Source: MWDF01 sp964577435 (GTDB lineage: Bacteria; Bacillota; DTU025; MWDF01). From it: a stretch of DNA of 14,944 nt. Both the position numbers and the translations under genes were made by a program. The DNA lies in contig CAZNZD010000036.1 of the NCBI GenBank assembly GCA_964577435.1, positions 1-14,944 on the forward strand, in the 5' to 3' direction. Shown piece by piece: positions 7,642 to 14,900 of this stretch (the first letter of the stretch is position 1; each line of letters begins with the position of its first letter). Under the pieces are notes generated by a model that made no database searches, had not been told where the DNA came from, and worked only from the letters and a program-made list of their open reading frames with translations.

Positions 7642-8288
7642 CTTCTGCCACCTCCCCCAAGGAATGCCTCACCCCTACGCACTTCTATGCTTATGTCAGC
7701 GGATTTGGCCGCCAGTTTCATATCGTTCGTAGCAAGCAGCACACCGGCGCTCCTTTGCCTGTCCTCCTCAAGCATGTCCTCGAAGGCTGAGACCGATTGC
7801 TCGTCCAACCCTAGTGTCGGCTCATCGGCGAAGAGGAAATCGTGCGGCAGAAGAAGGGCGCAGATAATCGATGCCTTCTGCCTCATCCCCCTGGACATCC
7901 GCCCGACCTGCATCGCTTCTGAGTCTATAGACAGCATCTCCGCGATTGAACTGACCCTAGCGCCAAGCGAAGGATGCATCCCCCATCCCCTTAATGCATG
8001 CATGTACTGCAGATTCTCCATCGTCGTCAGGTGCGGATACAGATTCCTCCCGCCATCGCCGATATATCCCGGCCTGAAGGGCTTCGGCCTGGTTATCCTG
8101 CCTGAGACAGGGACGGCGAAACCTAGGCAGAGCTTGACTATCGTAGATTTCCCGCTTCCGTTGGGCCCGGTAAGGCAGGTGATGCGACCGGGAGCAAGCT
8201 CGAAGCTTATCCCCTGTACCCCTCCTCCTGTCTCGTTTCCCCATGCATCCCTGTGATGGAATGCAACGTCTTCCAGAACAAACGACAA
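7617..8288 (-). CDS. ABC transporter ATPase with altered Q- and H-loops
   Basis: Cytoplasmic ATPase subunit of 223 residues, partner of the overlapping ABC-2 permease. Walker A is GPNGSGKST (41-49), the signature region is MSRGMRQ (131-137) and Walker B is FLFADEPTLGLD (151-162) with catalytic Glu156. Two switch elements are unusual. The Q-loop region reads GYIGDGGRNLYPHLT (74-88) without a glutamine, and the H-loop reads LATNDM with Asn188 where His is normal. I place the start at TTG 8288 because GGAGGTG (8296-8302) lies 7 nt upstream and the protein then begins MSFVLEDVAF, as such ATPases usually do. ATG 8330 is in frame but would add an odd Trp/Arg-rich leader. Confidence 0.87.
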   Translation of the reverse strand: MSFVLEDVAFHHRDAWGNETGGGVQGISFELAPGRITCLTGPNGSGKSTIVKLCLGFAVPVSGRITRPKPFRPGYIGDGGRNLYPHLTTMENLQYMHALRGWGMHPSLGARVSSIAEMLSIDSEAMQVGRMSRGMRQKASIICALLLPHDFLFADEPTLGLDEQSVSAFEDMLEEDRQRSAGVLLATNDMKLAAKSADISIEVRRGEAFLGGGGRRCGLSGLS

Positions 8289-8295
8289 AGGAAAA

Positions 8296-8302
8296 CACCT
8301 CC
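8296..8302 (-). promoter_or_regulatory. Ribosome binding site deciding the ABC ATPase start
   Basis: GGAGGTG on the minus strand, 7 nt before TTG 8288. It lies inside the longer ORF from ATG 8330 and is stronger than the GAAGGAT seen before that ATG. Confidence 0.7.
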
Positions 8303-8369
8303 GCCACCATTGTCGCAGCGTGGAGCACATCCAGGTATCATCCTTCAGGGTTTATTGTTTGCTAATCAG

Positions 8370-9260
8370 CTAGATCCTGTTGAAATGTGGGACATATGCA
8401 GCGGATGCCGATTCGGGCTCCTGCGAGAAAATCTCCTGGAAGCCCAGCTCCTCTGCTTTACTTATGACTGCCGAGTACTCCTCCGCAGTAAGCCTCGCCC
8501 TCATCGCCTCGCACCCGCCTTCATAGAAGTCCGGGGTGTATTGCGACATGACGCTTATGCTTGCGTACCTGCCCATGTTCGATCTTATCCACTCCAGCAC
8601 CCTAATCGAATCGCTGCTCTGGCCGGGCAGCACCAGGTGTCTTACAAGGACCCCCCTGCGCGCTATTCCGTCCTCCCCCGTGACAAGGTGTCCCACCTGC
8701 ATGAGCATCTCCGTTATCGACTTTGATGCCACCTCGAAATAATCCGGGGCCGACGACAGCTCGGATGAAAGCGAGGCAGATACGTACTTCAGGTCAGGCA
8801 GGTATATGTCTACCAGGCCCTCAAGCCGCCTAATCGCCTCCACCTTCTCGTACGAGCTGGTGTTATAGACCACGGGTACGGCAAGGCCCGAGTCCTTGGC
8901 CATCCTAAGCCCCTCTGCCACTGCAGGCAGATGGTGGGCGGCAGTCACCAGGTTGATGTTATGGCAGGCGGATCCAAGCTCGAGGAATATCTCCGCCAGT
9001 TCATCCGGTCCTGCCGGCAACCCTATCTCGGAAGCCGATATGCTCCTGTTCTGACAAAACGAGCACCTAAGGTTGCATCCGGAGAAGAATACCGTGCCTG
9101 AGCCGAGGTGGCCGCTTATCGGTGGCTCCTCCCAGTCATGCCTACCGTAGTGTGCTATCATCGGCACATCTGCAGAGGAGCAGAATCCGGCGGGGCCGAC
9201 CGTACGGTCGACCCCGCACTCCCTGGGGCATATCCTGCAGCTAGCATACCCGGATGCCAA
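8370..9260 (-). CDS. PflX-type radical SAM protein (PFL-activating enzyme-like)
   Basis: Iron-sulfur enzyme of 296 residues in the COG1313 / PflX group, related to pyruvate formate-lyase activating enzyme but of unproven function. The radical SAM cluster motif CNLRCSFC gives Cys62, Cys66 and Cys69. An N-terminal cysteine set CRICPREC plus Cys27 (Cys8, 11, 15, 27) looks able to bind a metal or second cluster. WEEPPISGHLGSGTVFFSGC (43-62) is the family-typical lead into the cluster. The start is TTG 9260: AGGAGA at 9268-9273 is 7 nt away, inside the last codons of pepT, whose TAA ends 2 nt before. GTG 9281 is possible but lacks a ribosome site. No pyruvate formate-lyase or glycyl radical partner is visible. 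Such enzymes occur mainly in anaerobes. Confidence 0.9.
   Translation of the reverse strand: MASGYASCRICPRECGVDRTVGPAGFCSSADVPMIAHYGRHDWEEPPISGHLGSGTVFFSGCNLRCSFCQNRSISASEIGLPAGPDELAEIFLELGSACHNINLVTAAHHLPAVAEGLRMAKDSGLAVPVVYNTSSYEKVEAIRRLEGLVDIYLPDLKYVSASLSSELSSAPDYFEVASKSITEMLMQVGHLVTGEDGIARRGVLVRHLVLPGQSSDSIRVLEWIRSNMGRYASISVMSQYTPDFYEGGCEAMRARLTAEEYSAVISKAEELGFQEIFSQEPESASAAYVPHFNRI
9190..9217. repeat. 28-bp loopless palindrome inside the radical SAM gene
   Basis: Bases 9190-9203 and 9204-9217 are reverse complements except for one pair (9196 C with 9211 A), with no spacer between arms. It covers codons for C-G-V-D-R-T-V-G-P, about 45-70 nt into the gene on the minus strand, so the message could fold a long GC-rich hairpin close to the start. 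Confidence 0.65.
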
Positions 9261-9262
9261 GC

Positions 9263-10507
9263 TTACTTCTCCTGGGACCACAGGTCCATAATCCTAAGTA
9301 GCACCCTGCTTCCGCTCTCCATCCACTGCACGCAGGCCCATTCGTTCCTGCTGTGCGAATCCCCGCCTCCGGTGAACAGATTGGGGGTCAGTATTCCCAT
9401 GTAGCTTAGCCTGGACCCGTCGGTGCCTCCCCTGATGGGGCTCTCGTCGAGTTCGATGCCCTCAAGCTTGATGGCCTTCCTTGCTATATCCGACACCCTG
9501 GGCTCCGAATCTATGACGTCCCTCATGTTCTTGTAGCCCACGACGCTCTTCCACTCAGCGCGTGCGCCCTTGTATAAGGCTGTTACGGCCTTCGCCATAT
9601 CCACGAAAGCCTTCTCCCTGGCCTTCACCTTGTCCATCTCGAAGTCCCTGATGATGATCCTCGCGCTTGCTTCTTCTACGCTTCCGGTTATATCCGTCGG
9701 ATGGATGAAGCCCTCCCTGCCGTAGGTGGTCTCGGGCCTCTCCCCCGTAGGAATTAGGCTCAGTATCTCACACAGGATATGGACGGAGTTGACCATCCTT
9801 CCTCTTGCCGTGCCAGGGTGGTTGGAGATGCCATATATGCTAAGCTTGCCGTTTATCGCGGTGAAGCTCTCCTCCTGGAAGTCCCCGAGGAATCCTCCGT
9901 CAATGGTATAGGCCCTTTTCGCTCCGAAGGCCTCCACGGGGAAGTGCTCTATGCCGTTTGCCCCCTCCTCGTCAGGGGTGAATGCAATCCAGACATCGCC
10001 ATGCTTCAGGTCCGGATCCTTCACGAGAAGGCAGAGCGCGTGCATTATCTGGGCTATCCCGGCCTTGTCGTCTGTGCCCAGCAGCGTCCTGCCGTCGGAG
10101 GTGATTATGTCAAGGCCTACCGCCTTTGAAAGCTCTGGGCTTGTATGGGTCCCAAGCTCCACTCCGTCGGCCAGCCTTATCGGCTTTCCGTCCCATTTCC
10201 TGTGGATAACGGGCCTGACATCCTTACCCGGAACCCCTTCCACTGTGTCCATATGGGCTATGAAGCCTACAGCAGGAGCATTGCCATAGACGTTCGATCC
10301 TAGATGGCCGACCACGAAGCACTTCTCGGTCATCGCGGCATCCGCCACTCCTAGCAGCTGCAGCTCTTCCACCAGCATCCTCGCCAGTTCCCACTGCCCT
10401 TCGCTGCTTGGCGTCCTGTCGCTTCCCACCACGCTTGTGGTGTCGATCCTGCAATACCTTATGAACTTATCCTCTATTCCCTCGCTCAGAAGTTGCTGAA
10501 GTTCCAA
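9263..10507 (-). CDS. pepT: Peptidase T (tripeptide aminopeptidase)
   Basis: Cytoplasmic di-zinc M20B peptidase that removes the N-terminal residue from tripeptides. The 414 residues match the normal PepT length. All expected metal and catalytic residues are visible: HMDT (His85, Asp87), GTDDKAG (Asp146), TPDEE (Glu180, Glu181), IDGG (Asp203) and the C-terminal GGDSHSRNEW histidine near 386. Relative to Escherichia coli PepT these are offset by a constant seven residues. The N-terminal signature RYCRIDTTSV is also typical. The start is TTG 10507 with GGGGAT at 10516-10521, 8 nt upstream. It follows the GTPase gene by 28 bp and is separated by only 2 bp from the radical SAM gene. It fits with the peptide importer and PepF in peptide use. 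Confidence 0.97.
   Translation of the reverse strand: MELQQLLSEGIEDKFIRYCRIDTTSVVGSDRTPSSEGQWELARMLVEELQLLGVADAAMTEKCFVVGHLGSNVYGNAPAVGFIAHMDTVEGVPGKDVRPVIHRKWDGKPIRLADGVELGTHTSPELSKAVGLDIITSDGRTLLGTDDKAGIAQIMHALCLLVKDPDLKHGDVWIAFTPDEEGANGIEHFPVEAFGAKRAYTIDGGFLGDFQEESFTAINGKLSIYGISNHPGTARGRMVNSVHILCEILSLIPTGERPETTYGREGFIHPTDITGSVEEASARIIIRDFEMDKVKAREKAFVDMAKAVTALYKGARAEWKSVVGYKNMRDVIDSEPRVSDIARKAIKLEGIELDESPIRGGTDGSRLSYMGILTPNLFTGGGDSHSRNEWACVQWMESGSRVLLRIMDLWSQEK
9268..9273 (-). promoter_or_regulatory. Ribosome binding site deciding the radical SAM start
   Basis: AGGAGA on the minus strand lies within the last codons of pepT and 7 nt before TTG 9260, arguing for tight coupling of the two genes. 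Confidence 0.65.
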
Positions 10508-10535
10508 AACGTTTCATCCCCAATCTGCTGTCGTG

Positions 10536-11516
10536 CTAGTTGTCGAATTCCACTATGTCCCCGTCTGAAATCACGAAGTCCCTGTGTACGGACTGGCCTG
10601 CGTATTTCGAAGAACCCCACACTTTGGCGCTTCTGAAGCTGCTCCTCAGATCCCTGTGTATCGCCTCGGCCACATCTTCCACTGTTGCACCCTTCTTTAC
10701 TATGAAAGGCTCTTTACGCTCTAGTCTGCCTCCTGGAGGCTTGGCGTACACCCTTGCTATCCCCGCCCTTTCGAATATCTCGGCAGCCAACTCGTGAAGC
10801 CCTTGACCGGTTACCGCTGAGCACTCGGCGATATTGTATCCCTGGATGAGCTCCCTTAGCATCTCCACATTCTCATGAGCTTCGGCAAGGTCGCACTTGT
10901 TGGCCGCGATGATGAGGCGGTCCGCCGTTACCCCCGCCCCGTAGCTATCCTTCGACTCGGCCAGCACCTTCCTGTCCTTTAGAAGCTCAAGTATCCTCTC
11001 CAGGGCGTCCATCGAATCGAAGTCCGCTGAATCGATTACGACTATGAGCACATCTGCAAGCCTGGCGTTTGAAAACAGCGCCGGCTGAGGGTCATCCACC
11101 AGCACAGGCGGAGTGTCCACAAGCTGTATGCTAATATCCTCATACTCCATCATGCCGGATATCGGCACCGTCGTGCTGTAGGGGTACGGCGCTATCACTA
11201 CCTTGGCATTCGTAAGCCAGCCGACCATCGAGGACTTCCCGGAGTTGGCCGGCCCTATGATGAATACCTGGGCCGCACCTTCCCGTGGCACCCTGTAAGG
11301 ATCGACCTTCCCCTGCTTCCGGCCGCCCCCTTCGCTAATAGCCGTCCTCAGCTTCGATATCCGCTTCTTGATGTCGGCCTGCATCTTCTCGGTTCCCTTG
11401 TGCTTGGGGATGTTCTTCAGCATCCCCTCAAGGGCGCACAGCCGCTCATCGTCCGTCACGGCGGCCTTAAAGGCATCCTCTGCCTGCTGGTATTGCGGTG
11501 TAAGGTTAGCCGGCAT
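10536..11516 (-). CDS. TGS-domain GTPase (Obg/DRG-like)
   Basis: Predicted GTP-binding protein of 326 residues. A lysine-rich helical N-terminus (about 1-62) precedes a G domain with P-loop GPANSGKSS (88-96), switch YPYSTTVP (near 111-118), G3 VDTPP (133-137), G4 NKCD (206-209) and G5 SAVTGQG. A C-terminal TGS domain (about 263-326) ends SDGDIVEFDN. The domain order resembles archaeal and eukaryotic DRG proteins, which act at the ribosome, but the DRG helix-turn-helix is not evident. The cellular role is therefore open. The G3 Asp-Thr-Pro-Pro lacks the usual glycine. The start is ATG 11516 with GGGGTGA (11523-11529) 6 nt upstream; GTG 11519 is adjacent. It is embedded between two peptidase genes. 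Confidence 0.88.
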   Translation of the reverse strand: MPANLTPQYQQAEDAFKAAVTDDERLCALEGMLKNIPKHKGTEKMQADIKKRISKLRTAISEGGGRKQGKVDPYRVPREGAAQVFIIGPANSGKSSMVGWLTNAKVVIAPYPYSTTVPISGMMEYEDISIQLVDTPPVLVDDPQPALFSNARLADVLIVVIDSADFDSMDALERILELLKDRKVLAESKDSYGAGVTADRLIIAANKCDLAEAHENVEMLRELIQGYNIAECSAVTGQGLHELAAEIFERAGIARVYAKPPGGRLERKEPFIVKKGATVEDVAEAIHRDLRSSFRSAKVWGSSKYAGQSVHRDFVISDGDIVEFDN

Positions 11517-11570
11517 CACAAGTCACCCCGCAATGTCGTAGTATTGCACCTTGCCCCGCCGTCCTAAAGC

Positions 11571-13379
11571 CTACTTAAGCAGCGATTCCAGCTCGTCAAG
11601 CAGGCCTTCGAATACGTCCAGGGCATCGAGTATCGGCTGCTTGGTCGTCATGTCCACACCTGCCTTCTTCAGCAGGTTTATTGCGTAATCGGAGGATCCG
11701 GACGAAAGGAACTCGATGTAGCGCTCCCTTGCGCCCTGCTCTCCTGCCAGAACCTTCTTCGCCAGCGCCACGGCCGAACAGAAGCCTGTGCTGTACTGGA
11801 ACACATAGAAGTTCATATAGAAATGAGGTATCCTCGCCCATTCCATCGAGATGCGCTTGTCGAGCGCCACCGCAGGTTCGAAGTACTCCCTGTTCAGCGA
11901 GAGGTAGATGTCCGAAAGAGAGCTTGCCGTAAGCGCCCCACCCTGTTCGACTGCCTCGTGCATCCTCTTTTCGAACTCGGAGAACATCGTCTGGCGGAAC
12001 ACGGTCCCCCTGAACTCCTCCATGTAATGGTTCAGAAGGTACATGCGTTCCTGCCTGCCGGTTATCTTTCCTAGCAGGTGGCTGTTTAAGAGTGCCTCGT
12101 TGAAGGTCGAGGCCACCTCGGCAAGGAATATCGGATAGTCGGCGTAGGCTACCGGCTGGGTCCTCCACGTATACCATGAATGCATGGCATGCCCCATCTC
12201 ATGGGCGAGCGTGAACATGTTGCTGACATTATCCTGCCAGTTCAACAGCACATAAGGATGGGCTTTCCTGCTGCCCCAGGAGTAAGCGCCGGAGCGCTTG
12301 CCCTTGTTCTCCACGACGTCCACCCACCTGCTGTCCAAGGCCTTCGAGAGGGCTCCGCTGTATTCCTCCCCCAGGGGCTTCACAGCCTCCCTTACGGTCT
12401 CGACCGCTTCGCTGTAGGTCACCTTCATGTCGACCGAGGGTATCATGGGCACATAGAGGTCCCACATGCGAAGCTCGTCCACCCCGAGAAGCCTCTTTCT
12501 CAGGCCCATATACCTCTGCAGCAGGTCCAGCCTGCTTCTGACTGCGGCTATGTTGTTCTCGTAAACTCCGACCGGGATGTTGTTCTTGTCCAGGGACGAC
12601 GACAGCGCGTCACCGTAGTTTCTGACCTTGGAGTTGAATATGTTCTTCTTGACCTCGGAATCAAGGTTGGCCCCTATGGTGTTTATCATGGCGCCGTATG
12701 AATCGTACATCGCGTTGTAGGCGCTCTCCCTTACCTTCCTGTTCCTGCTCTCCATGAAAGTTATGTAGCGCCCCTTGGTGAGCTCCACCTTGTTGCCGCT
12801 CTCGTCTTCTATCTCAGGGAAACGGATGTCGGCGTTGTTCAGCATAGTGTAGACGTTTCCGGCTCCCCTGCCGACATCAGATGCCAAGGCTACTATCTTC
12901 TCCTCGGAGGAGTTGAGAGTGTGGGCTCTCTTCCGGATTATATCGTCTATGAGGTGCTCATATTGCTTAAGGCCCGGCTCCTCCCCGAAGTATGCAGCCA
13001 GCCTGCCTGCCGGTATTGCCAGGACCTCAGGCTCAAAGAACGCGCTGATGCTGCGGACGTACACAGCAAGGGCGGACGCCCTGCCCTGGAGGTCCTGATA
13101 CTTGGCCACGGATGTATCCTCGTCCTGCCTCATCTTCGAGTAGGTGAAGCATGCCTCGACTATGTCTCCAAGCTCAAGGGCCGTATCGATGCATCCTTTC
13201 AGGGAGGCGGCGGATTCTCCCACCTTTCCGCTGAAGCCCTCAAGCTTCTTGGCAAGCAGCCTTGCCCTCTCCATGTCCTTCTCGCAGGCATCATCCGTCT
13301 CGTAAAGGTCCTCGAGCCGCCACTTAAGCTCCGCCGGAACCTCTGTGCGAAGGGGTATGCTCTTCATCTCGCTTGCCAT
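11571..13379 (-). CDS. pepF: Oligoendopeptidase F, M3B family
   Basis: Cytoplasmic zinc metallopeptidase of 602 residues, the usual PepF length, cutting short peptides at internal bonds. The zinc site is HEMGH (393-397) inside TLAHEMGHAMHSWYT, with the third ligand Glu421 in FLAEVAST. The N-terminal WRLEDLYETD and C-terminal region FYVFQYSTGFCSA are characteristic of the family. ATG 13379 is preceded by AGGAGG (13387-13392), 7 nt away, which overlaps the TAA of the MATE gene, so these two are coupled. TTG 13382 directly precedes the ATG and is a less likely start. Together with pepT and the peptide importer it would complete cytoplasmic peptide breakdown. Confidence 0.96.
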   Translation of the reverse strand: MASEMKSIPLRTEVPAELKWRLEDLYETDDACEKDMERARLLAKKLEGFSGKVGESAASLKGCIDTALELGDIVEACFTYSKMRQDEDTSVAKYQDLQGRASALAVYVRSISAFFEPEVLAIPAGRLAAYFGEEPGLKQYEHLIDDIIRKRAHTLNSSEEKIVALASDVGRGAGNVYTMLNNADIRFPEIEDESGNKVELTKGRYITFMESRNRKVRESAYNAMYDSYGAMINTIGANLDSEVKKNIFNSKVRNYGDALSSSLDKNNIPVGVYENNIAAVRSRLDLLQRYMGLRKRLLGVDELRMWDLYVPMIPSVDMKVTYSEAVETVREAVKPLGEEYSGALSKALDSRWVDVVENKGKRSGAYSWGSRKAHPYVLLNWQDNVSNMFTLAHEMGHAMHSWYTWRTQPVAYADYPIFLAEVASTFNEALLNSHLLGKITGRQERMYLLNHYMEEFRGTVFRQTMFSEFEKRMHEAVEQGGALTASSLSDIYLSLNREYFEPAVALDKRISMEWARIPHFYMNFYVFQYSTGFCSAVALAKKVLAGEQGARERYIEFLSSGSSDYAINLLKKAGVDMTTKQPILDALDVFEGLLDELESLLK

Positions 13380-13391
13380 CAACGCTCCTCC

Positions 13392-14789
13392 TTAAAGCTC
13401 ATCCAGGCTTGCCTGTACTGGCATCCTGCCAACTAGCTTCCTGCTCGCCCACTTGCCTTTCCGGTAATAGATATAGTTAAGAAGCAATGTCACGAAACCG
13501 CTTATGGGAAACGCCATCCAGACTCCGCTTACTCCGAACGCCGGCACCTTCGATAGGACCAGGGCCGCCGGCACCCTCACAAGCCACAGCGCACCTAGCG
13601 CGATGAGCATCGGCGGTATGGTGTCGCCTGCCCCCCTCATCACGCCCTGGAGGACGAAGTGCAGCGACATAGGCACATAGACGATGGAGACGAACCTCAG
13701 GTATGTCACCCCGAATGTCAACAGGTCAGCCTCCTTGCTGAAGACGGAGAAGATCTGCCTTGGGAAGAGCTGCATCACCGCGAAGGTGCACAGCGCTATC
13801 CCCAGAGAAAGCTTGTTCGCCGTCTTCACGGTCTCCCTCACCCTCTCCACCTTGCCCGCCCCTAGGTTCTGTCCGACGAGCGCGCTGACAGCCGTGCTAA
13901 TGCTCATCGCCGGCATCAGGGTGAACTGGTCGAGCCTGTTTCCTATCCCAAGGACTGCGGCCTGCATGAAGCCGAAGCTGTTGACTATCGACACCACCGC
14001 CATCGCCCCGAAGGAGACTAGCGTCTGCTGGGCCGCCGAGGGTAGGCCTATCCTGAAGCTCTGTAAGGTAATATTCCTGTCGAGGCTCAAAAAATCCTTC
14101 CAGTTCCTCTTGAAGGATATCGTCCTGAAGACGCTTGCAAGCACGACCGCCGAGGCTATCGCCTGTGCGATTATCGTGGCAAGAGCAGCTCCCGCGACTC
14201 CCATCTTTGGAAACGGGCCATATCCGAATATCATTATCGGGTCAAGGATGATATTGGTTATGGTCGCCACGATCAATGCGTTAAGGGGGGTCCTTGAATC
14301 ACCAAGTCCCCGAAGAATCGCCCCTGCGACGTTGTAGATGTAGACAACCGGGAAGCCTAGCGAACAGACCCCCAGGTACGATACCGCCTGAGCCCTGATG
14401 TTGTCCGGCGTGCCGACCAGGTCTATAAGAGCGCCCCTGAAAAGGAAGCCGCCGGCGGCGAATATAAGCCCGAGCAGGCCCAGAAGGGTCAGCGTATTCG
14501 CCGATATGTGGGCTATCTCGGGGTAATTCCTCGCTCCGAAGCTCTGGGATATGAGAGTTGTCGTCGCAATCGTAAGGCCTATTGCAAGCGACACAAGAGC
14601 GAACTGGATAGGAAAGCTCACCGATACTGCTGCAAGAGCCTCCGAACCTAAGTAACGGCCCACCCAGAAGCTGTCCACCGTGCTGTATAACGCCTGGAAT
14701 ACATTCCCAAGTAGCATGGGCATCGAGAACGCTATCAGATGAGTGGCGATGCTCCCCTGCGTGAAATCGCGGATGTTGCTTTTCGACAT
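13392..14789 (-). CDS. MATE family efflux transporter
   Basis: Inner-membrane antiporter of 465 residues with about twelve hydrophobic segments in two similar halves. Family features are PMLLGNVFQALYSTVDSFWV near the start with GRYLGSEALAAVS, and a corresponding loop at the second half, GNRLDQFTLMPAM and LVGQNLGAG. Such proteins expel cationic drugs or metabolites using sodium or proton gradients. I chose ATG 14789 because GAGGT (14796-14800) lies 6 nt upstream and the protein then begins in the family manner. The open frame to 14891 would add 34 residues that run through the promoter and terminator hairpin. It is the first gene of the leftward run; pepF starts 12 bp after it. Confidence 0.94.
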   Translation of the reverse strand: MSKSNIRDFTQGSIATHLIAFSMPMLLGNVFQALYSTVDSFWVGRYLGSEALAAVSVSFPIQFALVSLAIGLTIATTTLISQSFGARNYPEIAHISANTLTLLGLLGLIFAAGGFLFRGALIDLVGTPDNIRAQAVSYLGVCSLGFPVVYIYNVAGAILRGLGDSRTPLNALIVATITNIILDPIMIFGYGPFPKMGVAGAALATIIAQAIASAVVLASVFRTISFKRNWKDFLSLDRNITLQSFRIGLPSAAQQTLVSFGAMAVVSIVNSFGFMQAAVLGIGNRLDQFTLMPAMSISTAVSALVGQNLGAGKVERVRETVKTANKLSLGIALCTFAVMQLFPRQIFSVFSKEADLLTFGVTYLRFVSIVYVPMSLHFVLQGVMRGAGDTIPPMLIALGALWLVRVPAALVLSKVPAFGVSGVWMAFPISGFVTLLLNYIYYRKGKWASRKLVGRMPVQASLDEL

Positions 14790-14823
14790 GAGGATACCTC
14801 GTAAATCGCGGCTATAATGTTTG

Positions 14824-14853
14824 ATTATATCATAAGGCGGCGACCGGTCCCTA
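14824..14853 (-). promoter_or_regulatory. Probable promoter of the leftward eight-gene run
   Basis: On the minus strand TATAAT (14824-14829) is a perfect -10 box. The best -35 is TAGGGA (14848-14853) at 18-bp spacing, matching only three consensus positions. Transcription would start near 14817, giving a leader of about 28 nt before ATG 14789. The -10 is one arm of an inverted repeat TATAAT-N5-ATTATA (14813-14829), which may be a repressor site. Confidence 0.6.
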
Positions 14854-14880
14854 ACGAAGAAGGCCGCCTTGCGGCGGCCT
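14853..14880 (-). terminator. Hairpin terminator of the gene upstream of the MATE gene
   Basis: On the minus strand an 8-bp perfect stem AGGCCGCC / GGCGGCCT with a GCAA loop (14861-14880) is followed by TCTTCGTT. The T-run is broken, so termination may be partial. It stands between the stop at 14901-14903 and the MATE promoter, as expected for a terminator. Confidence 0.6.
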
Positions 14881-14900
14881 CCCGTAAGCATCGATCCGAG

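Noticed and set aside
7438..8256. Plus-strand 272-codon open frame over the ABC-2 permease and ATPase genes
   Set aside because: Covers two genuine minus-strand genes with overlap and good ribosome sites; its translation is low-complexity, Pro and Ser rich.
8289..8369. Possible small peptide gene or promoter in the 81-bp gap before the ABC ATPase
   Set aside because: A short frame from the ATG near 8341 is glycine-rich, without leader or precursor features, and overlaps the ATPase. No credible -10 and -35 pair was seen.
11530..11547. GCAAT-N8-ATTGC hairpin between pepF and the GTPase gene
   Set aside because: Only five pairs, mostly A-T, with no T-run; too weak to call a terminator or riboswitch, though it sits just before the ribosome site.
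13684..14337. Plus-strand 217-codon open frame within the MATE gene
   Set aside because: Antisense of a well-supported 12-segment transporter; apparent hydrophobic stretches arise from the opposite strand.
14790..14891. 34-residue N-terminal extension of the MATE protein from 14891
   Set aside because: It would read through the terminator hairpin and the promoter -10, and is basic and unlike MATE N-termini; ATG 14789 has a proper ribosome site.
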